Source of the DNA: Leclercia adecarboxylata
GTDB lineage: Bacteria > Pseudomonadota > Gammaproteobacteria > Enterobacterales > Enterobacteriaceae
DNA: 64,000 nucleotides
Reading direction: 5' to 3'
Assembly (NCBI RefSeq): GCF_023639785.1
Contig: NZ_CP098325.1
Span: 2,232,001-2,296,000 of the forward strand
How positions within the stretch are numbered: the first letter of the stretch is position 1; each line of letters starts with the position of its first letter. The position numbers and the translations under genes were made by a program. Shown here piece after piece: positions 17,816-24,956 of the stretch. Under the pieces are notes generated by a model that made no database searches, was not told where the DNA came from, and was given only the letters and a program-made list of their open reading frames with translations.

Positions 17816-19113
17816 GGCTCTGGCCGCGCTCCCTTCATTACCGCCTGCTGGTGATCGTCCTGCTGGGGTTGCTGCTCGCCAACGGCATGAGCCTGACGCT
17901 GGTGCTGGCCGAGCGGATGAGTAGCGCCCGGCACGTGATGCTGGGCAATCTGGAGGATGATGTCTCCACCAGCGTGGCCATCCTCGACCGGCTCCCGGCC
18001 AGTGAGCGTGCGCAGTGGCTCCCGCGCCTGGAACGGGGAAACTATCGCTATATTCTTGGGCCGGGAGATCCGGGGGCGCCTCCCGCAGACGCCCGTTCCC
18101 GGGATGCGGTGCGCACCATAACGGAGACCCTGGCGACGCACTATCCGCTGCGCTTCACGGCGGTGCCGGGGCCGGTATCGCATATTCAGGCCCACCTGAC
18201 GCTGAGCGACGGCTCGCCGTTGACCCTGGATCTCACCCCACGCATGCCGCCGGTCGCCCGCTGGCTGCCGGTGGTCTTTGTGCTCCAGCTTTTACTGGTG
18301 GTGATCTGCGCCTGGCTGGCGGTGCGTCAGGTGGTGCGGCCCTTTACCCACTTTACCCGGGCGGTGGATACGCTTGAGCCCGCCAGCCCCCATCCGCTGC
18401 TCCTCACCGAGCAAGGCCCGCTGGAGGTGCGTCAGGCCGCGCGTGCGTTTAATGCCATGCAGGAGCGGATCCAGACCTCATTAAAGGAGAGGGCGCAGAT
18501 TCTGGCGGCCATCTCTCACGATCTGCAGACGCCTATCACCCGAATGCGCCTGCGCGTGGAGATGGCCGACCAGCCCGATCTGCGTGACAAACTGACCCAG
18601 GACCTGGACAGTATGACGCGCCTGGTGCGGGAGGGGATCGACTACGCGCGCTCGTCCGGCGTGGCGCCGGAACCGGTGCGCAACGTCGATCTGTATAACT
18701 TTATTGACACGCTGGTGTGTGATTACGCCGATACCGGCAAAAACGTGCAGTTTACCGCAACCAGAAGCAACGTGCCTTTTGCCACCCGCCCGCAGGCGCT
18801 GCACCGCATTCTCACCAATCTGCTGGATAACGCGCTGAAGTTTGGTGATAAGGCCGACGTGACCCTGACGATGCATGACGGCAGGGTGCAGATTGCCGTA
18901 GAGGATAACGGCCCGGGTATACCGGAGCCTGAGCTTGCGGCGGTGTTACAGCCGTTTTACCGGGTGGAATCTTCCCGCAACCGGGAAACCGGGGGCACAG
19001 GGCTGGGGCTGGCGATTGCGGTGCAGCTAACGGGGCAGCTCAATGGGGAGTTGGAATTGGTGAACCGGGCTGAAGGGGGACTCTGTGCACGGATTACCTT
19101 GCCGGCTACGTGA
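17812..19113 (+). CDS. EnvZ-type sensor histidine kinase
   Basis: A 433-residue inner-membrane sensor kinase: TM1 about 11-33, periplasmic domain about 34-150, TM2 151-172, HAMP about 173-225, dimerisation/phosphoacceptor helix with His236 (AAISHDLQTPITRMRL), then the ATPase domain with N box (LTNLLDNALKF), G1 (DNGPGIP) and G2 (GTGLGLAI). The stimulus is unknown; the periplasmic domain carries no cysteine pair or obvious binding motif. It overlaps the response regulator by 4 nt. Its 3' side is a REP element and the inverted copy of the 284-bp repeat, so the operon probably ends here. Confidence 0.9.
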   Translation: MRLWPRSLHYRLLVIVLLGLLLANGMSLTLVLAERMSSARHVMLGNLEDDVSTSVAILDRLPASERAQWLPRLERGNYRYILGPGDPGAPPADARSRDAVRTITETLATHYPLRFTAVPGPVSHIQAHLTLSDGSPLTLDLTPRMPPVARWLPVVFVLQLLLVVICAWLAVRQVVRPFTHFTRAVDTLEPASPHPLLLTEQGPLEVRQAARAFNAMQERIQTSLKERAQILAAISHDLQTPITRMRLRVEMADQPDLRDKLTQDLDSMTRLVREGIDYARSSGVAPEPVRNVDLYNFIDTLVCDYADTGKNVQFTATRSNVPFATRPQALHRILTNLLDNALKFGDKADVTLTMHDGRVQIAVEDNGPGIPEPELAAVLQPFYRVESSRNRETGGTGLGLAIAVQLTGQLNGELELVNRAEGGLCARITLPAT

Positions 19114-19116
19114 ATT

Positions 19117-19148
19117 GCCGGGTGGCGGCGTTGCCTTACCCGGCCTAC
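19117..19148. repeat. REP-type palindromic element
   Basis: GCCGGGTGGCGGC...GCCTTACCCGGCCTAC, a nearly canonical enterobacterial REP, starts 4 bp after the kinase stop codon. It is the second REP in the window and, like the first, lies beside a copy of the 284-bp repeat. Confidence 0.85.
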
Positions 19149-19170
19149 GCAGCCCTGAAGAACGTTCATG

Positions 19171-19454
19171 AGAGCAACATACCTATAGCGGCTCCCTGGT
19201 CCGGCTGAAAATCGCTGAGGCGTTGACCGCAGGCCGGGGCGAGGCGCATGGATGCGCCGAGAGGGCGTGACCTACATGGATGTAGGATCACGCCCGACCC
19301 GATAGCCGGAGGGAATAAGCCGAAGGCACCGCGAAGCGGCGATTTTCTTTGCCGGGAGCCGGGGTAGCCAGGGGGGAGGCGGTGAGCCCCCCTGGCACGT
19401 TCACGGGTTCGTTTGTACCAGAGAAGCAAGGTACGTAAGGTGAACGGAACCACC
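19171..19454 (-). repeat. 284-bp dispersed structured repeat, copy B (inverted relative to copy A)
   Basis: The reverse complement of this stretch aligns over its full length with 6252-6535. Hairpins on the + strand are CCAGGGGGG (19368-19376) with CCCCCCTGG (19387-19395), and a long stem GGGCGTGACCTACA with TGTAGG-A-TCACGCCC (19263-19296). Relative to copy A, paired positions change together (T:A to G:C in the first stem; G:C to A:T in the second). That argues for conservation of structure, not of a protein. Confidence 0.85.
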
Positions 19455-19620
19455 CCGGTAGCCACATGTTTACCCGAACCCTTATTACGCCAATTGTACC
19501 GCAATGTATCTCCACTCAACGCCCATACACCACCTGACAAAAACCCCCGTAACCCCACACATACCAGACACATCACCACGCTGTAATAGCCTCACTATCA
19601 ACTGGTAAGTGAGGTGTTTT

Positions 19621-20811
19621 ATGTTTCTCGTGATCGCATTTTTAGGGGGCATGGTCAGCCTGCTCAGCCCCTGTACATTACCCGTTATTCCTCTGTTATT
19701 TGCCGGATTCCGCGGCCAGCGGCGTCAGCTTGTCGCTATGCTGTGCGGCATGGTGATGATGTTTACCCTGGTCGCCAGCCTGATTACCGTCGCCAGTGAC
19801 TGGGTGGTGAGCGCCACCATCGTCGGGCGCTGGATTGCGCTGGCATTGCTGAGCTTCGCTGCACTGGCGCTGATCTTCCCGTCATTTGCCCAGCGCATCG
19901 CCGGGCCTGCGTTACGCCTCGGCAACGTCATTAATTCCCGGAGCAACAGCGCCCGGGGCATGGCGTCGGCAGTGCTTGCCGGGCTGGCGGTCGGGCTGCT
20001 GTGGTCGCCCTGTGCCGGGCCGGTGTTAGGGGCCATTCTCAGTCTGAGTCTCGCGGGGCATAGCCCGGTTGCCACCGGCAGCCTGCTGGCGGCATACGGC
20101 AGCGGCTGTGCAGTGATGCTCGCGCTGCTGGGCTTTAGCGGGCAGGCGCTGATCGCACGGCTGAAAGCAAGATCGGGGCTGATGGACGGACTGCGAAAAA
20201 CCGCCGGGGTTGCCATGCTGATGTCCGTGGCGTTTACGGCGTCTGGGCTTAACAGCGTCTTTCAGGGGGCAAACGGGGTGGCCGACCGGCTGGAGAAAAC
20301 GCTCCTGCAGCTGGCGCCAGAGAGCAAGCCTCAGCCGACGCTTCAACCTGTCGCGCAGCCGGTGACCACCAGCGCGATGCCCTCCCTGGAGGGCGGCACC
20401 GGATGGCTCAACGGCGAGCCGGTCAGCCCGGCGTCGTTAAAAGGCAAAGTGGTGCTGATCGACTTCTGGACCTGGGACTGCATTAACTGTCAGCACTCGT
20501 TGCCGCACGTTCGCGACTGGGCCAACAAATATAAAGCGCAGGGCCTGGTGGTGGTGGGCGTGCATACCCCGGAATACCCGTGGGAAAAACCGCTGGCGTC
20601 GGTGCAGAAGGCCATCGACAAATGGCAGCTTCCGTACCGGGTGGTGACTGACAATAACTACAGGATCTGGACCGCCTTTGGCAATCGCTACTGGCCTGCG
20701 CACTACTTCTTCGACGCCAAAGGGCAACTGCGTTACGCCTCTTTCGGCGAGGGAAATACAGAGAAGCAGGAGCAGGTGATCCAGCAGCTGCTGAAAGAGG
20801 CCAAAGCCTGA
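19621..20811 (+). CDS. dipZ: DipZ-like protein: CcdA-type membrane thiol transporter fused to a thioredoxin-like domain
   Basis: A 396-residue fusion. Residues 1-220 form a CcdA/DsbD-like membrane domain with about six helices and the redox cysteine pair C18 (LSPCTLPVIP) and C131 (WSPCAGPVLG). A linker (230-255, Pro/Gln-rich) leads to a periplasmic TlpA/thioredoxin-like domain (256-396) with active site WDCINC (C287, C290). Such proteins pass electrons from cytoplasmic thioredoxin across the membrane to reduce periplasmic thiols. The partner substrate is unknown; no cytochrome c gene is nearby. An upstream in-frame GTG at 19609 exists, but ATG 19621 follows GAGG at good spacing. It ends 1 bp before the convergent tam stop. 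Confidence 0.87.
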   Translation: MFLVIAFLGGMVSLLSPCTLPVIPLLFAGFRGQRRQLVAMLCGMVMMFTLVASLITVASDWVVSATIVGRWIALALLSFAALALIFPSFAQRIAGPALRLGNVINSRSNSARGMASAVLAGLAVGLLWSPCAGPVLGAILSLSLAGHSPVATGSLLAAYGSGCAVMLALLGFSGQALIARLKARSGLMDGLRKTAGVAMLMSVAFTASGLNSVFQGANGVADRLEKTLLQLAPESKPQPTLQPVAQPVTTSAMPSLEGGTGWLNGEPVSPASLKGKVVLIDFWTWDCINCQHSLPHVRDWANKYKAQGLVVVGVHTPEYPWEKPLASVQKAIDKWQLPYRVVTDNNYRIWTAFGNRYWPAHYFFDAKGQLRYASFGEGNTEKQEQVIQQLLKEAKA

Positions 20812-21570
20812 TCAGGGTTCACGTCTGGCGATAATAAACAGCCGTGGAAAGGCCAGCAGTATCTGCCCGTTTTCCTGTAGCGGATACTGCTCCTCCAGCA
20901 GCTGATGATAGCGGTGGAGGTAGCGCTTTTGCTCGGCTTCACTCAGATCCTGAAGCCACGGACGCAGTCCGGTGGCGCTCACCCAGTCAACGATGGCCTG
21001 GTGGGAGCTCATCTGGTGGTAGTAAGTGGTGCGCCAGATATCCACCTCGCAGCCCGCTTCGGTCAGGATATCGTAATAGGCATGGACGCCCGCCAGGGAT
21101 GCACGCCCGCGATCCGGGTAATCCTGTTCAAATGCCACCTCGCGCATTAAGACATGGGTTGGCTCAAGTTGATTATCCGGCATCTGAATGGCCAGCACAC
21201 CGTGCAGCTTCAATAGCGAGACCAGGTGCGGCAGCAGTTCGTAGTGATTATCCACCCACTGCAGCGAGGCATTGGCATAGATCAGGCTCAGGGCATGTTC
21301 CGGGCGATAGTGGCGAATATCAGCCTCGACAAAGCGACAGCCCGGCAGCGCGGCTCTGGCCTCCGTCAGCATGGCGGGTGAGGAGTCCACCCCGGTTATC
21401 TGCGCCGCAGGCCACCGCTGCTGCAACAGCGCCGTGCTGTTGCCGGGGCCACAGCCGAGATCGACCACATCGGTAACGTCATCCAGGGCAATCCGGGACA
21501 GTAACTCTAAGGCGGGGCGGGTGCGTTCAGCGCCGTATTGCAGATACAGGCCAGGGTTCCAGTCGGTCAT
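20812..21570 (-). CDS. tam: Trans-aconitate 2-methyltransferase Tam
   Basis: A 252-residue class I SAM-dependent methyltransferase, nearly collinear with E. coli Tam (252). The SAM-binding motif I is [10 protein letters not shown] (38-47), with the acidic motif [12 protein letters not shown] near 60. It methylates trans-aconitate, a spontaneous inhibitor formed from cis-aconitate, as a detoxifying or repair step. It is the right-hand end of the conserved backbone; E. coli has tam next to yneE in the same relative orientation. It is convergent with dipZ with no spacer. Confidence 0.95.
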   Translation of the reverse strand: MTDWNPGLYLQYGAERTRPALELLSRIALDDVTDVVDLGCGPGNSTALLQQRWPAAQITGVDSSPAMLTEARAALPGCRFVEADIRHYRPEHALSLIYANASLQWVDNHYELLPHLVSLLKLHGVLAIQMPDNQLEPTHVLMREVAFEQDYPDRGRASLAGVHAYYDILTEAGCEVDIWRTTYYHQMSSHQAIVDWVSATGLRPWLQDLSEAEQKRYLHRYHQLLEEQYPLQENGQILLAFPRLFIIARREP

Positions 21571-21657
21571 GCAGGCATCTCCAGTTTGCTCTTTTCTGAA
21601 GTGTAGATGATGGGGTTTCAGACATGACAGAAATCCCTTTCTGTCGGTGTGATGAGG

Positions 21658-22242
21658 TTAAAGGATCTTCTTCAGGGCAACGTGGTAGAGCAGCATGATG
21701 GTTTTGCCATCGACGATAATGCCGTCATCAATAGCCTGTAAGGCCTGCTCAACAGGCCACTCCAGCACTTCAATATCTTCCCCTTCGGCTTCGATGCCGC
21801 CGCCAGCGCCGGTACGATCGTCAGGGCGATATTCCGCAATGTAAAAGTAGAGTTTCTCGGTGACGGAGCCGGGGCTCATAAAGGCTTCGAACACCTTTTC
21901 CACCTGCGTAATCTGATACCCGGTCTCTTCTTCCGCCTCGGCTTTGATGCGCTTTTCCGGCGACATGTTATCAAGCAGGCCTGCGGCGGATTCAATCAGA
22001 TAGCCGTCGTGCCCGTTGATATAAACCGGAAAACGGAACTGGCGGGTGAGGATCACCGTCCGTTTTTCGGGGTTATAGAGCAGGATGGTTGCGCCGTTGC
22101 CGCGGTCGTAGGCTTCACGGTTCTGCCGTTGCCACTCCCCATTCCGGCGACGTAGATCGAAGGTATATTTTTTGAGTGTGTACCAGTCATCTGACAAGGT
22201 TTTGCTGTCGAGAATGCGTACTTCTGCACGAATTGATTGCAC
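21658..22242 (-). CDS. NudK-like Nudix hydrolase (GDP-mannose pyrophosphatase family)
   Basis: A 194-residue Nudix protein aligned along its length with E. coli NudK (191): YDRGNGATILLYN at 45-57, the Nudix box region at about 87-109 ending AEAEEETGY, and EDIEVLEWPVEQAL plus DGKTIMLL near the C-terminus. The metal-binding glutamates of the box are present. The Arg that normally precedes them is Ala, and the first box Glu is not conserved, so substrate or metal geometry may differ from NudK. The start is GTG 22242 with a perfect AGGAGG 5 nt upstream; longer frames to 22344 lack such a site. It is divergent from a DeoR regulator across 87 bp of operator-like sequence. Confidence 0.82.
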   Translation of the reverse strand: MQSIRAEVRILDSKTLSDDWYTLKKYTFDLRRRNGEWQRQNREAYDRGNGATILLYNPEKRTVILTRQFRFPVYINGHDGYLIESAAGLLDNMSPEKRIKAEAEEETGYQITQVEKVFEAFMSPGSVTEKLYFYIAEYRPDDRTGAGGGIEAEGEDIEVLEWPVEQALQAIDDGIIVDGKTIMLLYHVALKKIL

Positions 22243-22292
22243 GATGCCTCCTGTATACGTAGAGTAATCATCATAATCTGCACATTCGTGCA
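22225..22292. promoter_or_regulatory. Operator-like TGCACGA cluster between nudK-like gene and DeoR gene
   Basis: TGCACGAAT occurs at 22225-22233 (+) and inverted at 22284-22292, where TGCACATTCGTGCA (22279-22292) is itself a palindrome. A third TGCACGA is at 22238-22244, over the GTG start of the nudK-like gene. The symmetry, repetition and position between divergent genes suggest binding of the adjacent DeoR-family protein, with DNA looping over about 55 bp. Confidence 0.5.
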
Positions 22293-22329
22293 ATATCAAG
22301 ATCAAAACATGCAACTTCAGGAATATCTC

Positions 22330-23085
22330 ATGCTCACCCGACAACGCAAGCAGCTGATCCTTGAAAAACTGAGTACCGAAGGTCAGGTGCTGTCCAAAAC
22401 CCTTAGCCTTGAATTTCAGGTGTCGGAGGATACCATTCGCCGGGATTTGCGCGAGCTGGCAGCCGATGGTTGTCTACAACGGGTACACGGCGGCGCGCTG
22501 CCGGCGTCACAGGCGGTGTCCAGCTTTGCCGAGCGCAGCCAGCTCGGCATCGATGCGAAAAAGCGGGTCGCCCGGAAGGGGGTTGAACTCATCTCCCCGG
22601 GCCAGGTGGTGATGATTGACGGCGGGACCACCACCACGGAGCTGGTTCGCTGCCTGCCTGCGGATCTCGCTTTCACGGCGGTAACCCACAGTCCGGGCAT
22701 CGCCCTGACGCTGATGGAGCATCCGCGGGTTGAGGTGATCCTCATTGGCGGACGCCTGTTCCGCCACTCTGTCGTCACGGTGGGCGCCGCCGCCATTGAA
22801 GGTATCGGGCGTATCCATGCCGACCTGTTCTTTATGGGCGTGACCGGAATTCACCCTGACGCCGGGCTCACGACCGGGGATTACGAAGAGGCGTGCATCA
22901 AACGTGCATTTTCCGGCAGAGCGGCCGAAACGGTGGTGCTGGCGTCCCCGGAGAAGATCAACACGGCTTCGCCTTTCCGGATCGGGGAGCTTTCGCTGAT
23001 TAACACCGTGGTGGTTGAGCAGGATACCGACAGCCGCTGGGTGGAAGCGGTGGCCGGGCAGGGAGTGACGGTGGTCAAAGTATGA
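22330..23085 (+). CDS. DeoR/GlpR-family transcriptional regulator
   Basis: A 251-residue DeoR-type regulator. The N-terminal HTH is at 1-57 (LTRQRKQLILEKL, recognition helix with SEDTIRRDLRELAADG, then RVHGGALP), and the C-terminal sensor domain has MIDGGTTTTELVRCLP and LIGGRLFRHS. ATG 22330 is chosen because AGGA lies 8 nt upstream and family members begin MLTRQR. In-frame ATGs at 22237 and 22309 would add non-homologous residues. It is divergent from the NudK-like gene, which is its likely target through the TGCACGA repeats. The inducer is not predictable but is usually a phosphorylated sugar in this family. Confidence 0.85.
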   Translation: MLTRQRKQLILEKLSTEGQVLSKTLSLEFQVSEDTIRRDLRELAADGCLQRVHGGALPASQAVSSFAERSQLGIDAKKRVARKGVELISPGQVVMIDGGTTTTELVRCLPADLAFTAVTHSPGIALTLMEHPRVEVILIGGRLFRHSVVTVGAAAIEGIGRIHADLFFMGVTGIHPDAGLTTGDYEEACIKRAFSGRAAETVVLASPEKINTASPFRIGELSLINTVVVEQDTDSRWVEAVAGQGVTVVKV

Positions 23086-23188
23086 TCCACGAATTTGTAG
23101 AGTGAAACCCGCTTCGCTAATCGCAGGAAGGGCGCAGCCGTATAAGCTACGCTTTTGCAGTAACCTGTTCATGACTAAGGACTGCGTG

Positions 23189-23530
23189 ATGCTGCAAAAA
23201 ATGAGCGTTGTCACTCTTGCCTGTTTGCTCTTTACCGGATGTATGTCCATGTCCGGTGAGGGCACTTCGCCTGAAGAGAAGAAGTTTCGTAAAGTCGAGG
23301 CCGCGGCGAAAGAGTGTTCCGAGATTGTAAAAAACCAGACCATCGAACTGACCGCCGAGGGTAAAGACGCCAACACCCGCTGGACAACCATCGACTATGT
23401 GGTGCCGGGGCAACAGGACCGCACCGTAGAGTACCGCACCTCATCGGTGCTGGATAACGGTGAGCCGGGCAAGGCGTGGCAAACCTGTATGTCCGATAAA
23501 AAAGCCCTGGTGCCTGAACTGAAAATATAA
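23189..23530 (+). CDS. Small putative lipoprotein of unknown function
   Basis: A 113-residue protein with a lipoprotein signal peptide: positively charged start, hydrophobic VVTLACLLF, lipobox LFTG-C18. Asp is not at +2 (Met-Ser follow), so outer-membrane sorting is expected. The mature part is charged with two further cysteines (AKECSEIV and WQTCMSD), possibly a disulfide. ATG 23189 is preferred because TAAGGA is 7 nt upstream and it gives a proper signal sequence; an open frame to 23102 does not. I do not recognise a family. It is a single-gene unit ending in a clear terminator. Confidence 0.75.
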   Translation: MLQKMSVVTLACLLFTGCMSMSGEGTSPEEKKFRKVEAAAKECSEIVKNQTIELTAEGKDANTRWTTIDYVVPGQQDRTVEYRTSSVLDNGEPGKAWQTCMSDKKALVPELKI

Positions 23531-23553
23531 GGTCTGAAACGGCTTAAAGATAA

Positions 23554-23587
23554 CTGGCAGGGGCGTGTGTCTCTGCCGGTTTTTTTT
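23554..23587 (+). terminator. Rho-independent terminator after the small lipoprotein gene
   Basis: The stem CTGGCAG (23554-23560) / CTGCCGG (23573-23579) has one G-T pair and is followed by eight T residues (23580-23587), 24 bp after the stop codon. Confidence 0.85.
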
Positions 23588-23619
23588 ATCTGGCAGCATG
23601 GCAAAAGGGGGCTGATGAC

Positions 23620-23654
23620 AATATACTAAATTACATTATATAAAATTGTATATT
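23620..23654. promoter_or_regulatory. AT-rich dyad upstream of the ArsR/SqrR-type regulator
   Basis: AATATAC (23620-23626) and GTATATT (23648-23654) flank an AT-only core including ATTATATAAAAT. It is immediately upstream of the regulator start (23672). BigR/SqrR/YgaV-type repressors bind AT-rich inverted repeats overlapping their own promoters, so this is the likely autoregulatory operator. Confidence 0.5.
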
Positions 23655-23671
23655 AATGGGCTGACTAAAAC

Positions 23672-24004
23672 GTGACTACGGATACCGATGTTCAGGATGC
23701 AATGAAACAGGCGGCGCTGGGGGCTGTGGAAGTGCTGCGTGGTTTGTCGAATGCGGACAGACTGCTGCTGATGTGTCAGCTGAGTCAGGGGGAGGCAAGC
23801 GTTGCGCAGCTTGAAAAGGCGGTGGGTATTCATCAGCCCACCTTATCCCAGCAGCTGGGCGTGCTTCGTCGGTTAAAGCTTGTCGAAACCCGACGAACCG
23901 GTAAACAGATTTTTTACCGGATTGAAGATCCCCGGACGTTCGCGCTGTTAAACACCTTATATGACCTGTACTGCCCACAGACAGGAGCCGACAATGACAA
24001 TTGA
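23672..24004 (+). CDS. ArsR-family persulfide-sensing repressor (SqrR/BigR/YgaV type)
   Basis: A 110-residue winged-helix protein of the ArsR family (recognition helix HQPTLSQQLGVLRRL at about 54-68). It has no arsenic or zinc site. Instead it has Cys35 (LLMCQL) and Cys101 (LYCP), the two positions used by BigR/SqrR/YgaV sensors. The spacing of 66 residues equals that of C41/C107 in SqrR, where reactive sulfur species form a tetrasulfide bridge and release DNA. The GTG start at 23672 has a poor ribosome site; ATG at 23702 is an alternative but would shorten the first helix. It overlaps the first YeeE/YedE gene by 11 nt and should be its repressor. Confidence 0.82.
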   Translation: MTTDTDVQDAMKQAALGAVEVLRGLSNADRLLLMCQLSQGEASVAQLEKAVGIHQPTLSQQLGVLRRLKLVETRRTGKQIFYRIEDPRTFALLNTLYDLYCPQTGADNDN

Positions 24005-24416
24005 TCTCACCCACTTCACACCGCTCAGCAGTTTCGGCGGCGGATTGCTAATCGGGCTTGCCGCCGTTTTGTTGATCCATTTTTGCGGCCGCATTGCCGG
24101 TATCAGCGGCATTCTCTCCGGCGTGTTATCGAAGCCAGAAGGGTGGCGAATGGCCTTTTTAGTCGGTCTTGTCGGTTCCCCTCTGCTGTATAGCCTTTTC
24201 TTTCCCTTGCCCGGGATAAACGTGCAGACCTCCTGGCCGATGATTATCGTGGCCGGCCTGCTGGTGGGCGTGGGGACTCGACTGGGTTCCGGGTGTACGA
24301 GCGGGCATGGCGTCTGTGGCCTGTCACGTTTTTCTAAGCGCTCCCTGGTTGCGACCCTGACCTTTATGATGACGGGAATGATTACTGCCACTGTTGTGGG
24401 TTTCTGGCTGGGTTGA
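23994..24416 (+). CDS. YeeE/YedE (DUF395) transporter, N-terminal half
   Basis: A 140-residue membrane protein with about four hydrophobic helices. It carries the signature GVGTRLGSGCTSGHGVCG, with C101 and C108, corresponding to one of the conserved cysteine sites through which YeeE passes thiosulfate. In E. coli YeeE and YedE both halves are in one chain; here the second half is encoded by the next gene, 9 bp downstream. The pair resembles the two-subunit PmpAB type found with BigR/SqrR-like repressors. Sulfur-compound uptake or export is inferred; direction is not known. It overlaps the regulator gene by 11 nt. Confidence 0.83.
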   Translation: MTIDLTHFTPLSSFGGGLLIGLAAVLLIHFCGRIAGISGILSGVLSKPEGWRMAFLVGLVGSPLLYSLFFPLPGINVQTSWPMIIVAGLLVGVGTRLGSGCTSGHGVCGLSRFSKRSLVATLTFMMTGMITATVVGFWLG

Positions 24417-24425
24417 GGAGGCATT

Positions 24426-24836
24426 ATGCTGATGGTTATGGCGTTTCTGTGCGGTCTTATTTTTGGTGTGGGCCTGCTGGTAAGCGGTATGGCGAACCCG
24501 GAGAAAGTGCTTAACTTTCTGGATCTGTCCCATCCCTGGGATCCCTCGCTGGCTTTGGTCATGATCGGGGCGATTGCCGTGGGGATCGTCGGTTTTGCCC
24601 TGGTCAAACACAGGAAAACGGCGTTTTGCGGGGTGCCTGTTGTGCTGCCGAAGAATACGACCCTCGACAGGGCCCTGGTGGTGGGTGCCATTCTGTTTGG
24701 TCTTGGCTGGGGGCTGGCGGGGATCTGTCCCGGCCCGGCGCTGGTATTAGCAGGGGCGGGCGTCGGGAAAGGCCTACTCTTTGTTGTGTCCATGATCGTC
24801 GGCATGGTGCTGGTTGGCCGGTTTCGCACCTCCTGA
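24426..24836 (+). CDS. YeeE/YedE (DUF395) transporter, C-terminal half
   Basis: A 136-residue membrane protein with about four helices. The diagnostic segments are LVSGMANPEKVLNFLDL (18-34) and GWGLAGICPGPALVLAG (94-110), with the single conserved Cys101 that lines the thiosulfate path in YeeE. GAGG precedes the ATG. It probably assembles with the product of 23994-24416 into one functional transporter of sulfur compounds in the inner membrane. No persulfide dioxygenase or rhodanese gene, common companions of this pair, is next to it. Confidence 0.83.
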   Translation: MLMVMAFLCGLIFGVGLLVSGMANPEKVLNFLDLSHPWDPSLALVMIGAIAVGIVGFALVKHRKTAFCGVPVVLPKNTTLDRALVVGAILFGLGWGLAGICPGPALVLAGAGVGKGLLFVVSMIVGMVLVGRFRTS

Positions 24837-24956
24837 CAGATATAGCTGACGCATCATACCGGGCTTAGCGCCTGAAATTTATTCATTATTATTTTCTGCC
24901 ATCACGTCATACGCTCTTTTATGAGCGATTAACAACAGGTTGAGAAAGAGAACGCT

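Larger units (their letters stand above)
19114..19620. other. Repeat-rich intergenic region between the sensor kinase and dipZ
   Basis: This 507-bp region without a credible gene contains a REP element (19117-19148) right after the kinase stop, then the 284-bp repeat in minus orientation (19171-19454), then about 165 bp of ordinary sequence leading to dipZ. It mirrors the arrangement at 6144-6752 (REP beside the same repeat). Confidence 0.85.

Noticed and set aside
24426..24836. Frameshifted or broken YeeE gene
   Set aside because: Both halves have their own starts, stops and ribosome sites and match the known two-gene form of the family, so this is a natural split and not a pseudogene.
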